Assembly (NCBI GenBank): GCA_039707655.1
Contig: CM077667.1
Location: forward strand, 158,204,642-158,268,641
Origin: Elymus sibiricus
Lineage: Eukaryota; Streptophyta; Magnoliopsida; Poales; Poaceae
Direction of reading: 5' to 3'
DNA: 64,000 nucleotides
A program made the position numbers and the translations under genes. Below are positions 47,987 through 58,335 of this stretch, piece by piece. The notes below the pieces were generated by a model that saw only the letters and a list, made by a program, of their open reading frames with translations, had not been told where the DNA came from and did no database searches. Every line of letters starts with the position of its first letter. Within the stretch, counting starts at the first letter, position 1.

Positions 47987-50900
47987 TTAAATCGATGCAG
48001 GATCAGCAGCCTTCGAAGTGGAGGAGGAGGTGTTCTCCTTTGGCACCATAAGAGCCTCCACGGTAAGCTCTTCTGCTGGAACGGCACACAGCTGTGTACC
48101 CACTGACTGGATAACAGGTATAGGAGTAGGAGGCGGGGCGGCCACTTCAGTAACAGCAGCAGTGGAAGGATCTTCAGTTGGGGCCGATTGGAGAGCCGAG
48201 GGCACAATGCGCGGCTTAACCTTGGACTTGTATGGACGCTTGTCAGATGGTTGTGGAACTCTGAAGCCATCATACTTGTTGGTTCTAGTACTCCGACGCA
48301 GATTAACAGTATCCAAAGGTGTTTTCATCTTTCCGGTGCGACCCGTGGTTGGAGATTCAGAAGCAGCAAGTGACTGGGCCTGAACTTAAAAAGCTGTGTC
48401 AGGAGCAGGTTGGTTACTGTCATCAGGATCATTGACAGTTTCAGAGAGCTGAGTGAATGGTGTATATATCACCTCATCAGTATGATAGGACACTGAGATA
48501 GGCAAGGATACAGAATCCAAAGTATCAGCTGCATGTTCAGAAGGTTCTTCAATTATGACCGAAGAAGGCCTCATTATTATCTGATCCAGGGCAGGCCTAG
48601 TAGTATTGAAGATCAGACCAGAGGGCCCCTGGAGAACTTCCACATCTACCTGGAGACAATCAGAGAACAGCCCATATCTGCAATTCCACGGCCCATAAGT
48701 AGCTAATATGGGTCGAAGGGCACTTGACAGCAGTGTTCTCAACTGTGTTGCAGGGATCAGGTCATTAATCAGGATAGATGAGACAACTTCCCCTTGAGCA
48801 GACATATTGAAAGATATCCCATTATTATGCAGGTTCACTGAGATGAGAACAGAGCTAGGCTGGGCATCAGTGAATGTATTGCTGTGAGATTCATTATCTG
48901 CAGATATCCTCACCATGGGCAAATCAATAAGTGAGTTTTCAGAGCTAGAACTGTTAACCACGGTGATCGAATCATTCCAAGCATCTCCAGGACTGTCAAT
49001 AGTATTATCAGATTGTTCCACACCATCCTGAACTTGTAAGCCATTAGCATTGAGCCATGCTCGAAAGTTGACAAGTGCAGGGGGTATGAGAGGAGCTGGA
49101 GGAGCCGGGGGTTCAGGCCAAGCACCCCACCCATCATTAGGTGGTGCTTCATCAATCTCAACAGCAGCCAGGTTGTCCTCATTGTCATCAACAGCAGCAT
49201 GAACAGTATTGGGAGCTCCATTCTGTGCAAACCAATTGTGCACTTGCTGCTGATAAATTTGTTCAGCTGTGAGCTCAGGGCCATACAGAGGATGCGGATT
49301 GCCATCAGGGGGTGGTTGTTCTTCTCCAGCTGGTGGAATCTCGGGCAGATGAGCATTCCAATCACTACTGCGCAAGATGGTAACCTGAACAGTCCAGCAC
49401 TCACGCGATCCACCAAGTTGACGAACCACAAAGCTCTTGGGGATGAGTCTCATGTGGATCACCCTGACCTTAAGCATCACATACCTACGGTCCTGGCGGG
49501 GGTTATACCAGGAGATCACTTCACCAAAACTGCCAACTGATTTATTGATGTAATGGTCAATCTGATAATCGTAAGGGAAGCCAAAGTATAGTATCCACAA
49601 CTCTGGACCATAGGTAGTCTGTCTCATATTGATGGATGCATTGTGAGGAACAAAAGAAATTACTAGTTCATCCTCATCTATTTCAAAGGTAGTGCCCACA
49701 GCCAAATCTCTAATGAATGAATCCACAAATCCAAAGATGCCAATGCCAAACGGATGATCGCTAACCTCAGTGGTGAACAATTGAGCCTCATGCAAGAGAC
49801 CCTCGATGTTGTCCCGGAGAGCTTGACGAAGATGCGGTGGGACGAATCTGCTCGCCTCAGCAATGGCAAGGAAACTATGATTGAGCGGGGGGGTTGGAGA
49901 CACCACCATCCCACCGCGGACAACACGATCAGGCGGCCCAGGTTCAATGGACATCCCTTGCGGGAGGAAGGGGACAACATTAAGCGGGTAGTTCGCCATG
50001 GGCGCGATACCTCGAGGTGTCGATGGTGCAGGCAGGGGAGGTTTGGTCAGGAGCAGTGCATTGGGAGAGGCAACAGAGTTAGAATTTGGAGCGTCCGGGG
50101 TAAACTTGGAAGTTTGCCTAATTTTTGGGACCCATTTCCATTTTTTTCTCCCTCTTGCCTCGGTAGCAGGATGTGTCCACGTGTCCATACCAGCCACAAA
50201 ACTTACAACGAACAGTCTCAGGTCGGTTTGAATGCATGTCCAAGTTGGGGGCAGTCGGCATAAAATCTGATTGACTGATTTGACTGCTGGGAGTCCGGGG
50301 CTTAACCGTGTCATTGAATGCTGATGAGCTCGTGGGGAGGGTGCAATCGCGGGCTTTATGACCAGGAGTAGAACAGAGGATACAAATAACCCGAGCAGGG
50401 CAGGAAATCTTTTGTGCCCCCATTGAAGACATTTAGCACAGAGAGTGGCCCAATTCCTGGCAAGATCGAAGATTTCGTCTGCACCATAATTGGCATGGGC
50501 AAGGTCGCACTTATGCTTATTACTAAGGGAAGGAGGCCATTCGGCATGAGGCGGAGCGTATTTAAAGGCCGAATTGAGAAAACATTGCGGAGGTGATGGG
50601 TATGGCGCTTCAATAAGGCATTTAATGGAGCCCAAATAAATGTAATTAGCCTCCATTCTCTCCTCCTTTTCCTCCCGAATAAGAAAGTGTCGTAGATTCT
50701 CAGTCATTGATGATTCCTCCAGATTATTGGTAGTCATGTTGGGCGCAGAATTAGGACCACTAACCATTACTGGAGCAATACCCGGGGACATTGATTGCTG
50801 ATTGGAATTTGAACGTAAGACACCCGGGACTGAGGATGAAGCTTCAGCTGCATGTCGATCAGAGAAATTCATGGAGGACAAATGAACTAACTTGAACTTG

Positions 50901-51221
50901 TTTAATTCTGCCTGTGAGTTGGTGCCAGTATCAGAAGATGTGAACTTAACCTTGGATTTAATAGCAACAGGAGAGCGAGTGAATACTTCTGACAAATGTT
51001 CATCCGCTTGCCAATGAGAATCCAAATGTGCAAATTTAGCAAAACGTCCATTGTAGAGGTGGAAATGACAGATGAAATCCGGCCAAATTCTGTCTTTGAG
51101 ACCATAGACAAAATGTCCCACCTTATTGTTGGCCACTGAGAATCTAAACGAACGATGATTGATCCTGAAGACATTAAAACCAGAGCTAATCCCACCAATA
51201 CAGCATTGTAGAGCCGTGGCC
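47987..51221 (-). pseudogene. LINE ORF1 (nucleic-acid-binding, CCHC zinc knuckles)
   Basis: Long minus-strand frame from the element's 5' edge to 48386, then past a TAA to 47987. The N-terminal region (GFNVFRINHRSFRFSVANNK) and the DUF4283-like middle (TYGPELWILYFGFPYDYQID) are typical of grass LINE ORF1. The C-terminus has the basic RRSTRTNKYDGFRV box. The zinc knuckles CILCSTPGHKARDC and CKFCGWYGHVDTSC (50118-50432, each C-x2-C-x4-H-x4-C) lie in a different frame from the rest, so two compensating shifts surround them. A first knuckle, CAKCLQWGH, is in the main frame. The ATG of the 953-codon frame lies outside the element, beyond the TSD, so it is not the native start. ORF1 normally coats LINE RNA; this copy would lose its knuckles. 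Confidence 0.82.
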
Positions 51222-51237
51222 ACTAATACCATTTCTT
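51222..51237. repeat. Right-hand target-site duplication of the LINE
   Basis: actaataccatttctt, identical to 44082-44097. Removing the LINE and one copy restores a continuous host sequence. Confidence 0.9.
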
Positions 51238-51388
51238 CAGTTTGCAAATTGACGTTGGTACTAGTAAACTGATTTAGTATTGCAAATTGTACTAGTACTA
51301 GTGAGTAGTGACTGCTCCATTGACATTGGTACTAGTTAACTGATTTGATGCTATGCTTTGTGCTGCTGCTGCTGCTCTACCTATGTAG

Positions 51389-51813
51389 ATGTCAGTTCCT
51401 TTCACGGATGAGATTGGTAATAGGGCAACCAAGTACTTAACATGGTTGGTTGCTTTCAAGGTTGGTTGCTTTCAAAGGCGGAAATCAGATTTAGTAATGT
51501 CATATTTTATTATGTCTTTGACAAGTACCAATTTTTATCTTATGTGTAGATTCATAGGGCAAGTAGAGCTTTCCGCAAAGGACCCCCATCGAACGTAAAA
51601 GAGCTTCACATCATGATTGGAGGAGCAAATGATGATATTATTGCCATTATGGAAGAGGTTGCCAAGTGTGGGGCATCCGAGACTAGTGATGAGTATTACA
51701 TGGCTACAAAGTTGTTTGTCGAGCCATCAAACCGTAGCTTCTTTTATGCAATGAAGACAAATGCGGGGAGACTTCATTGGCTCAAGAGAAATTTCGAGGA
51801 AAGGAAGAAGTAG
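51389..51813 (+). pseudogene. Possible PIF/Harbinger-associated Myb/SANT-like protein fragment
   Basis: An acceptor-like ctacctatgtag precedes an open frame (MSVPFTDEIGNRATKYLTWL). A second block (51554-51813) reads in one frame through IHRASRAFRKGPPSNVKEL and EEYYMATKLF-type sequence (SDEYYMATKLFVEPSNRSFF), ending NAGRLHWLKRNFEERKK. The pattern ATKLF...R..F.....A...WLKR resembles the C-terminus of the Myb/SANT-like ORF1 proteins that accompany plant PIF/Harbinger transposases. No transposase was found beside it. It may alternatively be a fragment of a host L10-interacting MYB-domain gene. Confidence 0.4.
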
Positions 51814-52299
51814 TTTCTCCTCATGTGTACTGTCATGTATCTTTATATATTTTCTTGCTTAGCTTTGAACATCCTAAAACTTGTATTTGTTTGCTTAGCC
51901 AAGACAGTTTGAATTGTGTATTTGCATCCTTATTTAATACCTTGTTGAACTATAGTAGTAATAAATTATAACTATATTTGAGACCTTGTTGAACTATACA
52001 TTATTGCTGATTCTGTGGCAGTGAAAGAGTAGGACTGTATTTCACCATAACCATGTATTTTGCAACCGAAGGACGGTCTCATGTAATATTAATAAATAAC
52101 ATATGTTACGATGAGTTCAAATATATTGTCATGTATGTAGAATATCAAATTTATTGATATACATTGTCTATGTCATCAAACTAGTACGATTTCAGTTCAA
52201 ATCTGTGAAAACTGGCCATCTGGGACAAAAACAGCTCATAATCAGACATTTACTGTTAAAACAGTATAACTAGCACTTACACCTATTCTACAGAAAAAC
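51814..52299. other. AT-rich segment without a recognised gene
   Basis: Contains a short repeated phrase (tttgagaccttgttgaactata and ttaataccttgttgaactata around 51930-51990). No ORF of interest was seen. It could be the 3' UTR of the preceding fragment. Confidence 0.4.
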
Positions 52300-52314
52300 A
52301 GAGGGCGTTTTAGT

Positions 52315-52482
52315 CATTTCAGCATGTTTCAGCAACCGCTGCAGCTGCTACAGCACAACCACCAAACGACTGCACTTCGGCTACAACCTTCCAGCTACAG
52401 CTAGCAGCTACAGCTGCTCCTTCCAGCCGGAGCCCTTGCAGCTGCAGCCGAAGAAGCTGGAGCCCAAACAAACACACCCTAA
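52315..52482 (-). mobile_element. Harbinger-like terminal region (right end)
   Basis: The segment is rich in gcagctgc/agctgca motifs and ends cccaaacaaacacaccc followed by taa. On the minus strand this is TTA|GGGTGTGTTTGTTTGGG, the usual start of plant PIF/Harbinger elements with 3-bp TTA/TAA duplications. A matching left end was not found. Together with the Myb/SANT-like frame at 51389-51813 it suggests a decayed Harbinger element. Confidence 0.45.
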
Positions 52483-53936
52483 ATGAACCAAGTAGGAGCC
52501 TCTCCTGCTGTCTTAACCATTCAATAAAAATGAACCAAGGAAAACTATCTTTTGGTAAAAATTGTATGTGAACTGCATCACTCATTGTACATATATAGAT
52601 ATACTTTCGTCAGCAAGAGTTCTTTCATATGTCAATGATTCTGTTAATCAACAGAAAAATTACAGAAAAAATACCCATCTTGAACAATAGAATGCAAGTA
52701 CCTGATTCAACAAAATAAGGATTGAAATGTAGAACCTATAGAAGGGAGAGCAGGATACTCCAGTTGGCTGAATGTCGGAAAAATAGAATAGTTTGAAATA
52801 CACGTGGCATTTTGGCCATTCTTCATTTGATCCGTACTCACCCGACAGCTCCAGCATAGAGATATATTTACGGACACACCAAGGAAGCATGGTGTTCTCA
52901 CTTGAAGTTTGAACGCTCCACACACTTGTAAATAACCAGCTACCCTACACCATGAATGAAACCAATAAGTATGTCTGGCACAAAGTAGCTAACATATTGG
53001 TTTAGTTTCAGGAGTAAGAAATTTGGCCTACACTTTAAATACAAAAATGGTACATAAAATATCAATCTTGAGCAATACTCTCATAAGCTATAAATCTGAA
53101 CATATTAAAGAAAAGACATGCACAAAACTTGACTTCTCATGTTACTTCATGGTCAGATGATAGTGGGCACTCAAAATAGCAAGTGGCAGAAGAACTTCAA
53201 GGACATAGAAAAATGGAGACATAGCAGAAACATGAAATACACTCAATAAAATTTTCCTAACAATGCACCAAAAGCCGTAGGTCCCTTCGACACTTGAACT
53301 ATTATCTTACTTGCTGCTGGCCACCACTCTTCTTGTCCAATAGCGTTTGGCAACATCCCAAAGGTCTTGGTTTTAAGTGCAATGCAATCTACCGGATATG
53401 GTTACCCTGGTGTAAATGTAAACATAATAGATGAAAAACTTCTAACCACTCATCATTGGTAGTATGCTAGTATTCCTCAGCTCAAACATTCCACTGTCTT
53501 GATGTTCACGACTCATGTCCTTGACTGAACGGGAAACGTTTTGAAAGAACTATTCATATATTCTCAGCCAAAGTTTTGACAATACAATCTGAAAAGAGTC
53601 CAAAGAGTCCAGGTACGTACACTTAAGCAGAACTATTTAGTCACATTTGATATCCTATTTATCACTAAATATAGCAGGGCATAACTATTTTCTTAATCTT
53701 CACCATGTACCACAAAATTCAGAGTAGTTCGCCGAGAGATAAATAGATTTATCATGTCTACCTTTATTGTACAAAGTTCAGTTGTCAATCTTTGCGTGTT
53801 CATGAAATTCTTTTCACAAAAAGTTAAACCCCAGAGATGGAAGAATCTGGCTAAGATTCGAAGAGTGGTTATGTCTCCCAAAATTAAAGGTTTATGCATA
53901 CCTCCTACTCTCAGTTTGATAAAAGATGCATGCATC
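52483..53936. other. Low-copy-like region, no assigned gene
   Basis: Mostly AT-rich. Two minus-strand stretches look exon-like but I cannot name them: about 52705-52923 (CVRKYISMLELSGEYGSNEE, WPKCHVYFKLF) and about 53325-53410 (FGMLPNAIGQEEWWPAAS, followed by a gtaaga donor-like sequence). They may be remnants of the same locus as the neighbouring acyl-activating-enzyme fragment or unrelated. Confidence 0.35.
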
Positions 53937-54413
53937 AGTTGAGTGCGAAGGTCCTACACAAACATACAGTTCACTGGATAATCATCTCGTCCCTCCAGAC
54001 GATAATTGTGTTGTCCTGTTTTAGGAAGGCCATGGTAGCATATAACATTCAGCAATGTTAAGCACTGCACCTAGGAACCATGCTTCTTCCTTTGATATAT
54101 CCGATGCATCTAGAATGGATTTTGGTACTCGTAGGAACTTCATGGAGAGCTCCTCTGGCACCAATTTCCAGTAGACCTATGCAATGATCACCTAGAAGGC
54201 TAAGCTTACATTAACAATTACGAAGAAATACAACTCTGAACTGATATTCTACTTTTCCACTTGTAGTGTGAAGTAAATCCAAATTTACAAAGGAAAAACT
54301 GACCTCTCAACGGCAAATTTATGGAACAGGCCAAAGCTTGAAATTGGATCCTTATATAACATTCCTAAAAGCTTGAGTCCATTATCTTCCATCATTCTCC
54401 AAGATTTGGTTGC
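53937..54413 (-). pseudogene. Acyl-activating enzyme (AAE17/18-type, AMP-dependent synthetase) N-terminal fragment
   Basis: Two minus-strand exon-like blocks. The first (54413-54306) reads MEDNGLKLLGMLYKDPISSF then GLFHKFAVER and ends at a GTCAGT donor-like site. The second starts after GCATAG at 54177 with VYWKLVPEELSMKFLRVPKS and AWFLGAVLNIAECYMLPW. It is then frameshifted twice within IIVWRDE and DDYPVN, and has a TAG just before DLRTQ. The order YKDPISSF, VYW-ELS-KF, GAVLNIAEC, VWRDEG.DD.PVN, LKELR is what I recall for plant AAE17/AAE18 peroxisomal acyl-activating enzymes (AAE18 has been linked to 2,4-DB beta-oxidation). The conserved AMP-binding core is absent. It is clearly a broken fragment. 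Confidence 0.72.
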
Positions 54414-54488
54414 CCCCCGTCAGTCCTGCAACAGCCCAGCAACAACTGTGACAACCGTGTCATGAAGTGAAGTATATATACACCAATC
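54414..54488. other. Flank between the AAE fragment and the hAT MITE
   Basis: 75 bp without features except the left target duplication caccaatc at 54481-54488. Confidence 0.6.
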
Positions 54489-54679
54489 CAGTGGCGGAGC
54501 TATGTGTATAGCTGAGGGGGCTGTAGCCCCCCCAGCCCAACACAAATCCCTGAAGAATATTTTTTTTAGGGAGACATAATTAGAACAAAGTATTATCATT
54601 AGCCCCCCCCCCCCCCCCCCCCAAACATGTATGCTTTGCTGTTAGCCCCCCCTGACATCACAGTCAAGCTCCGCCACTG
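54489..54679. mobile_element. hAT-type MITE, 191 bp, 8-bp TSD
   Basis: Terminal inverted repeats CAGTGGCGGAGC and GCTCCGCCACTG are perfect over 12 bp. Flanking 8-bp duplications caccaatc (54481-54488 and 54680-54687) are perfect, the size made by hAT transposases. The interior has two agccccccc-rich blocks in inverted relation, so the element can fold, and a C run at about 54603-54622. The terminal CCGCCACTG matches the end of the hAT relic at 44030-44042, making that group a plausible source of transposase. Confidence 0.9.
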
Positions 54680-54687
54680 CACCAATC

Positions 54688-55084
54688 GTCCTATGATATA
54701 TAGTGTTAAATTATTCGAATCAACAACCCAGATGATGGATTTATATAAACTAATGTACTTAGCAATGCAATATTTTCAATATCCGAAACCTAGCTACCCA
54801 AAAATAAAATATTTATCTTTCGGACCAGATCAAGGAGAAGTGTAGTTACCGATATTCTTTTTTTCATGTCATCATTGTCGTTACGGATACAATATGCAAA
54901 ATCAGCAAAATAAAATAGTATCTCGCATTCCTGCTCTCAAACAAGCGGTAGCACAAATAAATCTCTCAATCCTCTCCGCTCTCTCACACAATGTCTAAAA
55001 ACACATCAAGCAAACAGACGCACAACAGCGACAGGCACACACACGAGAAGCAGTAGAAAGGACAGAGGGGTTTGCATTAGCGCA

Positions 55085-55088
<4 letters not shown>
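54688..55088. other. Intergenic, nothing recognised
   Basis: AT-rich DNA with an acacacacgag-type stretch near 55030; no coding frame with a motif on either strand. Confidence 0.5.

Positions 55089-55136
<48 letters not shown>
55089..55136. repeat. (TA)n microsatellite
   Basis: About 24 uninterrupted TA dinucleotides; likely polymorphic between accessions. Confidence 0.95.
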
Positions 55137-55140
<4 letters not shown>

Positions 55141-55267
55141 TCCAAGTAAACTTTCCATGTTTTATTTGCATGTACTAGTATATTAAATGGTTAATAATTG
55201 CTTTTCGAAACAAAAATGGTATGAACATTCATACTTGGATACGTACATATGTACATGTACCCGATAT

Positions 55268-56090
55268 AGACCATGATACCAGTTAGTGGGTATTGTACCT
55301 AACGAAAATATGTACGTGTCGAAGTTATACCCAATGAAAATGTAGACATAAATGTCATACTTTTAATATCTACGTGTTGGTGTTATACCAAATAAAAATA
55401 TACATATAAATATACATACCTTGATGTAAATATACACATGAATATACATACCTCGATGTGAATATAGAAATGAATATATACGTGTTGGTGTTATACCTAA
55501 TAAAAACATACACATAAATATAAATACCTCGATGTGAATTTTATGTGTATATATACCTATAAATGTCACGTCTTTTATGTATGTACCCGAGATACCACGT
55601 GTACATTTTCTTAGACCGTGATACCAATTAGTGGGTATTATACCTAACGAAAATATGTACGTGTCGAAGTTATACCCAATGAAAATGTAGACATAAATGT
55701 CATACTTTTAATATCTACATGTTGGTGTTATACCAAATAAAAATATACATATAAATATACATACCTTGATGTAAATATACACATGAATATACATACCTCG
55801 ATGTGAATATAGAAATGAATATATACATGTTGGTGTTATACCTAATAAAAACATACACATAAATATAAATACCTCGATGTGAATTTTATTTTTATATATA
55901 CCTATAAATGTCACGTCTTTTATGTATGTACCCGAGATACCACGTGTACATTTTCTTAGACCGTGATATCAATTAGTGGGTATTATACCTAATGAAAATA
56001 TGTACGTGTTAATGTTTTACACAATAAAAATATGTACGTATTGGTGTTATACTTAATCAAAATATGTACGCGTTGATGTATGTGCTAAAA
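55268..56090. repeat. 345-bp tandem repeat, 2.3 copies, with internal subrepeats
   Basis: The phrase agaccatgatacc/agaccgtgatacc starts at 55268, 55613 and 55958, exactly 345 bp apart. The first two units are complete and nearly identical, the third breaks off near 56060-56090. Inside each unit shorter repeats of the type tgttggtgttatacc-aataaaaatata recur, so the array probably grew from smaller units. Matching 68-codon minus-strand frames in both units are a by-product of the repeat. No TE ends were found. Confidence 0.9.
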
Positions 56091-56339
56091 CGTTGTGTGA
56101 TGTTTTTCTAATTAATTATCTTGCACCTACCATACATGGAGACATGTATTAATTAGGCAACATTTATTACTTTTCCAAGCAGTAGCGACATGCAAACAAA
56201 TAGTAGGAAAGTAATAATGTGGGTATGCATGCAAAATTTAAATCAATCTTAACAACGAAATCAAGTATGATCCAACGGCATCTAGGTAAGGAGCCTGGGC
56301 TCCTAGGTGCCCCAAACGGTCGTCCTATATATATAGGTT

Positions 56340-56520
56340 GTGAATCAGTAAACTTTGGTTGTAAATCAAATATATGTCTTTTTCATCGTGTAACAATCAG
56401 TAAACTTTGGTCGTAAATCAAATATATATATCAATTGCTATTTAAAATCTTGCAACTTCTATGCATGTCTTTTTCATCGTGTAACAATCAGTAAACTTTG
56501 GTTGTAAATCAAATATAGCT
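56340..56520. repeat. Short direct repeats (cagtaaactttgg-type), three copies
   Basis: atcagtaaactttggttgta recurs at about 56344, 56397 and 56487, and tctttttcatcgtgtaacaa precedes the last two copies. A local duplication of unknown origin. Confidence 0.8.
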
Positions 56521-57427
56521 CCATCATAATTTGCACAAAGAAAACAGATGACTGCGGCGAAGTAGGCGGAGGCAACAGCTGATGGTCTTCCGGCGAAGTC
56601 GGCGGAGGCGACGTGGATGGAGCCGAAGCGAGGTTCATCTCCATCGCGCACAACCAGGGCGTCCACCGGCGGGCGGCGGGCCCTGGGGAGCCGGCGGCTG
56701 GTGCTCTGTCAAGACTATTAGTGCAACAGCAGGTCGCCCCACAAACCTGCTTGCCTGCTTCATGCCCCTGTCTCGCTGCTCGCCACACACTTGTCTTCTA
56801 CTCGTCGTCGTTGGCGCCCTGCACACACACAAGCCACCAATTAACATATATGTGCGCGCGCACACACACACAGAAATCACACACCGCATCGTCTACACAC
56901 CCAGGATATCATCTTCTACATACTCTAAATCGATGATGTAGCAACACAGAAAACAATTTTGTAGTCACATTTCATCAAACACTCCGCTTGCCTCAAAATA
57001 AGAATATCACCGTGGGGGTAGTGTGGGATCCAGGGGGCGACGAGCAGGGGAGAAACAAAGGTAAAATTACCAACATCACCAAAACTTGAAATACTAAAAC
57101 GAAAAAAGGGAACATTATTGTTCGATAATTGATACATATTAACCCTTACGGTCACAGCTTGCAATCTCTAGTTATATAATTTCTCTCACTCAGAATATTG
57201 ATTTCATTTAGCACTAAGATATCATGTTTTTTTGTTCTGTAATACGAATCTATTGTTTATTTCAATAACAGTGATGTTGCGGCCCCAGATTCTACACTCA
57301 ATTGCAGCACCAACAGTAGTTAGTTTCAAGGTACATATGTCAGTTGCCAACTTTAGATGTTTCAAACTAAACACATGATGTTGGTACAACTATGATATGA
57401 ATCATATGTCGCGGAGGAGATACTTAC
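56521..57427. other. Intergenic, with a short (CA)n stretch
   Basis: cgcgcgcacacacacacag lies at about 56852-56870. Overlapping open frames at 56474-56941 on both strands have no motif and reflect the GC-rich composition. No gene is assigned. Confidence 0.45.
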
Positions 57428-58080
57428 CAGATAAGTCAATGCTTTGACATGGCCAGACAATGTGAAGAGCAGTAAAACAGTAGCCACCTGATGAGTCAAT
57501 GCCATGAATAAATTAAAATAAAATGCATAGAAGCTATATATGCCAAGGAACCATTTGATCAGACTTTACCATAGTTTTCCTGCCGGCTTCTGATCCCCAT
57601 CTTAACTTCTTAAGGAGGAAATGACTATTGGCAACGGAAAGAAGCATCTGAAGTAATTATGCATAAGCAAAAGAAGACAGCAGTGTCATGTACCCTATCA
57701 ACAGTGGAATGAATAAACAGATAGAAAGACAAATGAGAACAGAAAAGCATTGCAGACCTCGATGGCAAGGGAGTTGCTGAGGAAGTAGCGTGACCAGCAA
57801 CGGATGCGAACATGGCGCACTCGACGAGTCGCCGCATCTTGGTGAGCGCCTCGTGCAGGTCCGCGCCTTCCTCGTCCTCATCCATGCCCCGCCGCTCCTC
57901 TCCGGAGGCGGCTCCTCTGACGGCGGCCTGAAGCGGAGGGTTTCGAGCTCGGAGCGCGGTGACGGCAGATGGAAAAGGGGGCCTTGGGAGCGGAGAGGCA
58001 GTTAATCGGCGGGGGGAGGGTGGGGTGGTATTGCGGCAAAGAGAAGTGGGGGCAAGGATGGAGGCCAAGGCGAAGCATCG
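57428..58080 (-). pseudogene. Fragment of a plastid-targeted multi-pass membrane protein gene (AT5G37360-like, 'LOW protein' annotation)
   Basis: Three minus-strand exon-like blocks with GT-AG borders. Block 1 (to 57758) reads DEDEEGADLHEALTKMRRLV then, one frame over, YFLSNSLAIE before a GTCTGC donor. Block 2 (about 57655-57570) reads CFFPLPIVISSLR and, after an 8-bp near-duplication that shifts frame (ttaagaagttaag), RWGSEAGRKTM. Block 3 (57487-57428, 60 bp) reads VATVLLLFTLSGHVKALTYL with clean acceptor and GTAAGT donor. The order matches what I recall of a plant chloroplast membrane protein annotated as LOW protein: ammonium transporter 1-like. The GC-rich upstream sequence (to about 58170) could be a transit peptide in mixed frames. 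Later exons are absent. Broken fragment; function not established. Confidence 0.6.
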
Positions 58081-58335
58081 AGGATGAAGGGAACCGGAAG
58101 GAGGCCGGCGACAGGTGGAGCACAGCGGCCGGCCATCGCGCGAGATGCGGCGGATCCTGCCGATCTCGTCCAAATTTCATGACGGCGGAGAGAGGACGAG
58201 CACCGGGAAGAGGAGGATGGGGGGTGCGGCGACGGCGGCAGAGGGAACCCTCGTCTTGTCGCGCGCAACAGCAATGTCAACGACAGGTGAGTCAGGCTTG
58301 TATGTTAAACATTTTTTTCACTTACGGTTGGGTTA

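Larger units (their letters stand above)
44098..51221 (-). mobile_element. LINE (non-LTR retrotransposon), nearly full length, 16-bp TSD
   Basis: A minus-strand element of 7.1 kb with ORF1 (zinc knuckles), ORF2 (endonuclease, RT, zf-RVT) and a poly(A) tail seen as the T run at 44096-44104. It is bounded by the perfect 16-bp direct duplication actaataccatttctt (44082-44097 and 51222-51237), the hallmark of target-primed reverse transcription. ORF1 is already coding at the 5' edge, so the element was probably slightly 5'-truncated on insertion. Both ORFs carry stops and shifts. It sits between the hAT relic and the Harbinger-like relic. Confidence 0.92.

Noticed and set aside
48386..51247. A 953-codon minus-strand frame as a novel host gene
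   Set aside because: It is LINE ORF1. The frame starts outside the element in the target duplication and reads the zinc-knuckle part in the wrong frame.
51354..51378. gctgctgctgctgct as a poly-Ala or regulatory repeat
   Set aside because: A short trinucleotide run just before an acceptor-like site; no evidence that it is coding or functional.
55363..55914. Two near-identical 68-codon frames as a duplicated peptide gene
   Set aside because: They are a consequence of the 345-bp tandem repeat. The composition is that of AT-rich repeat DNA and there is no start context or motif.
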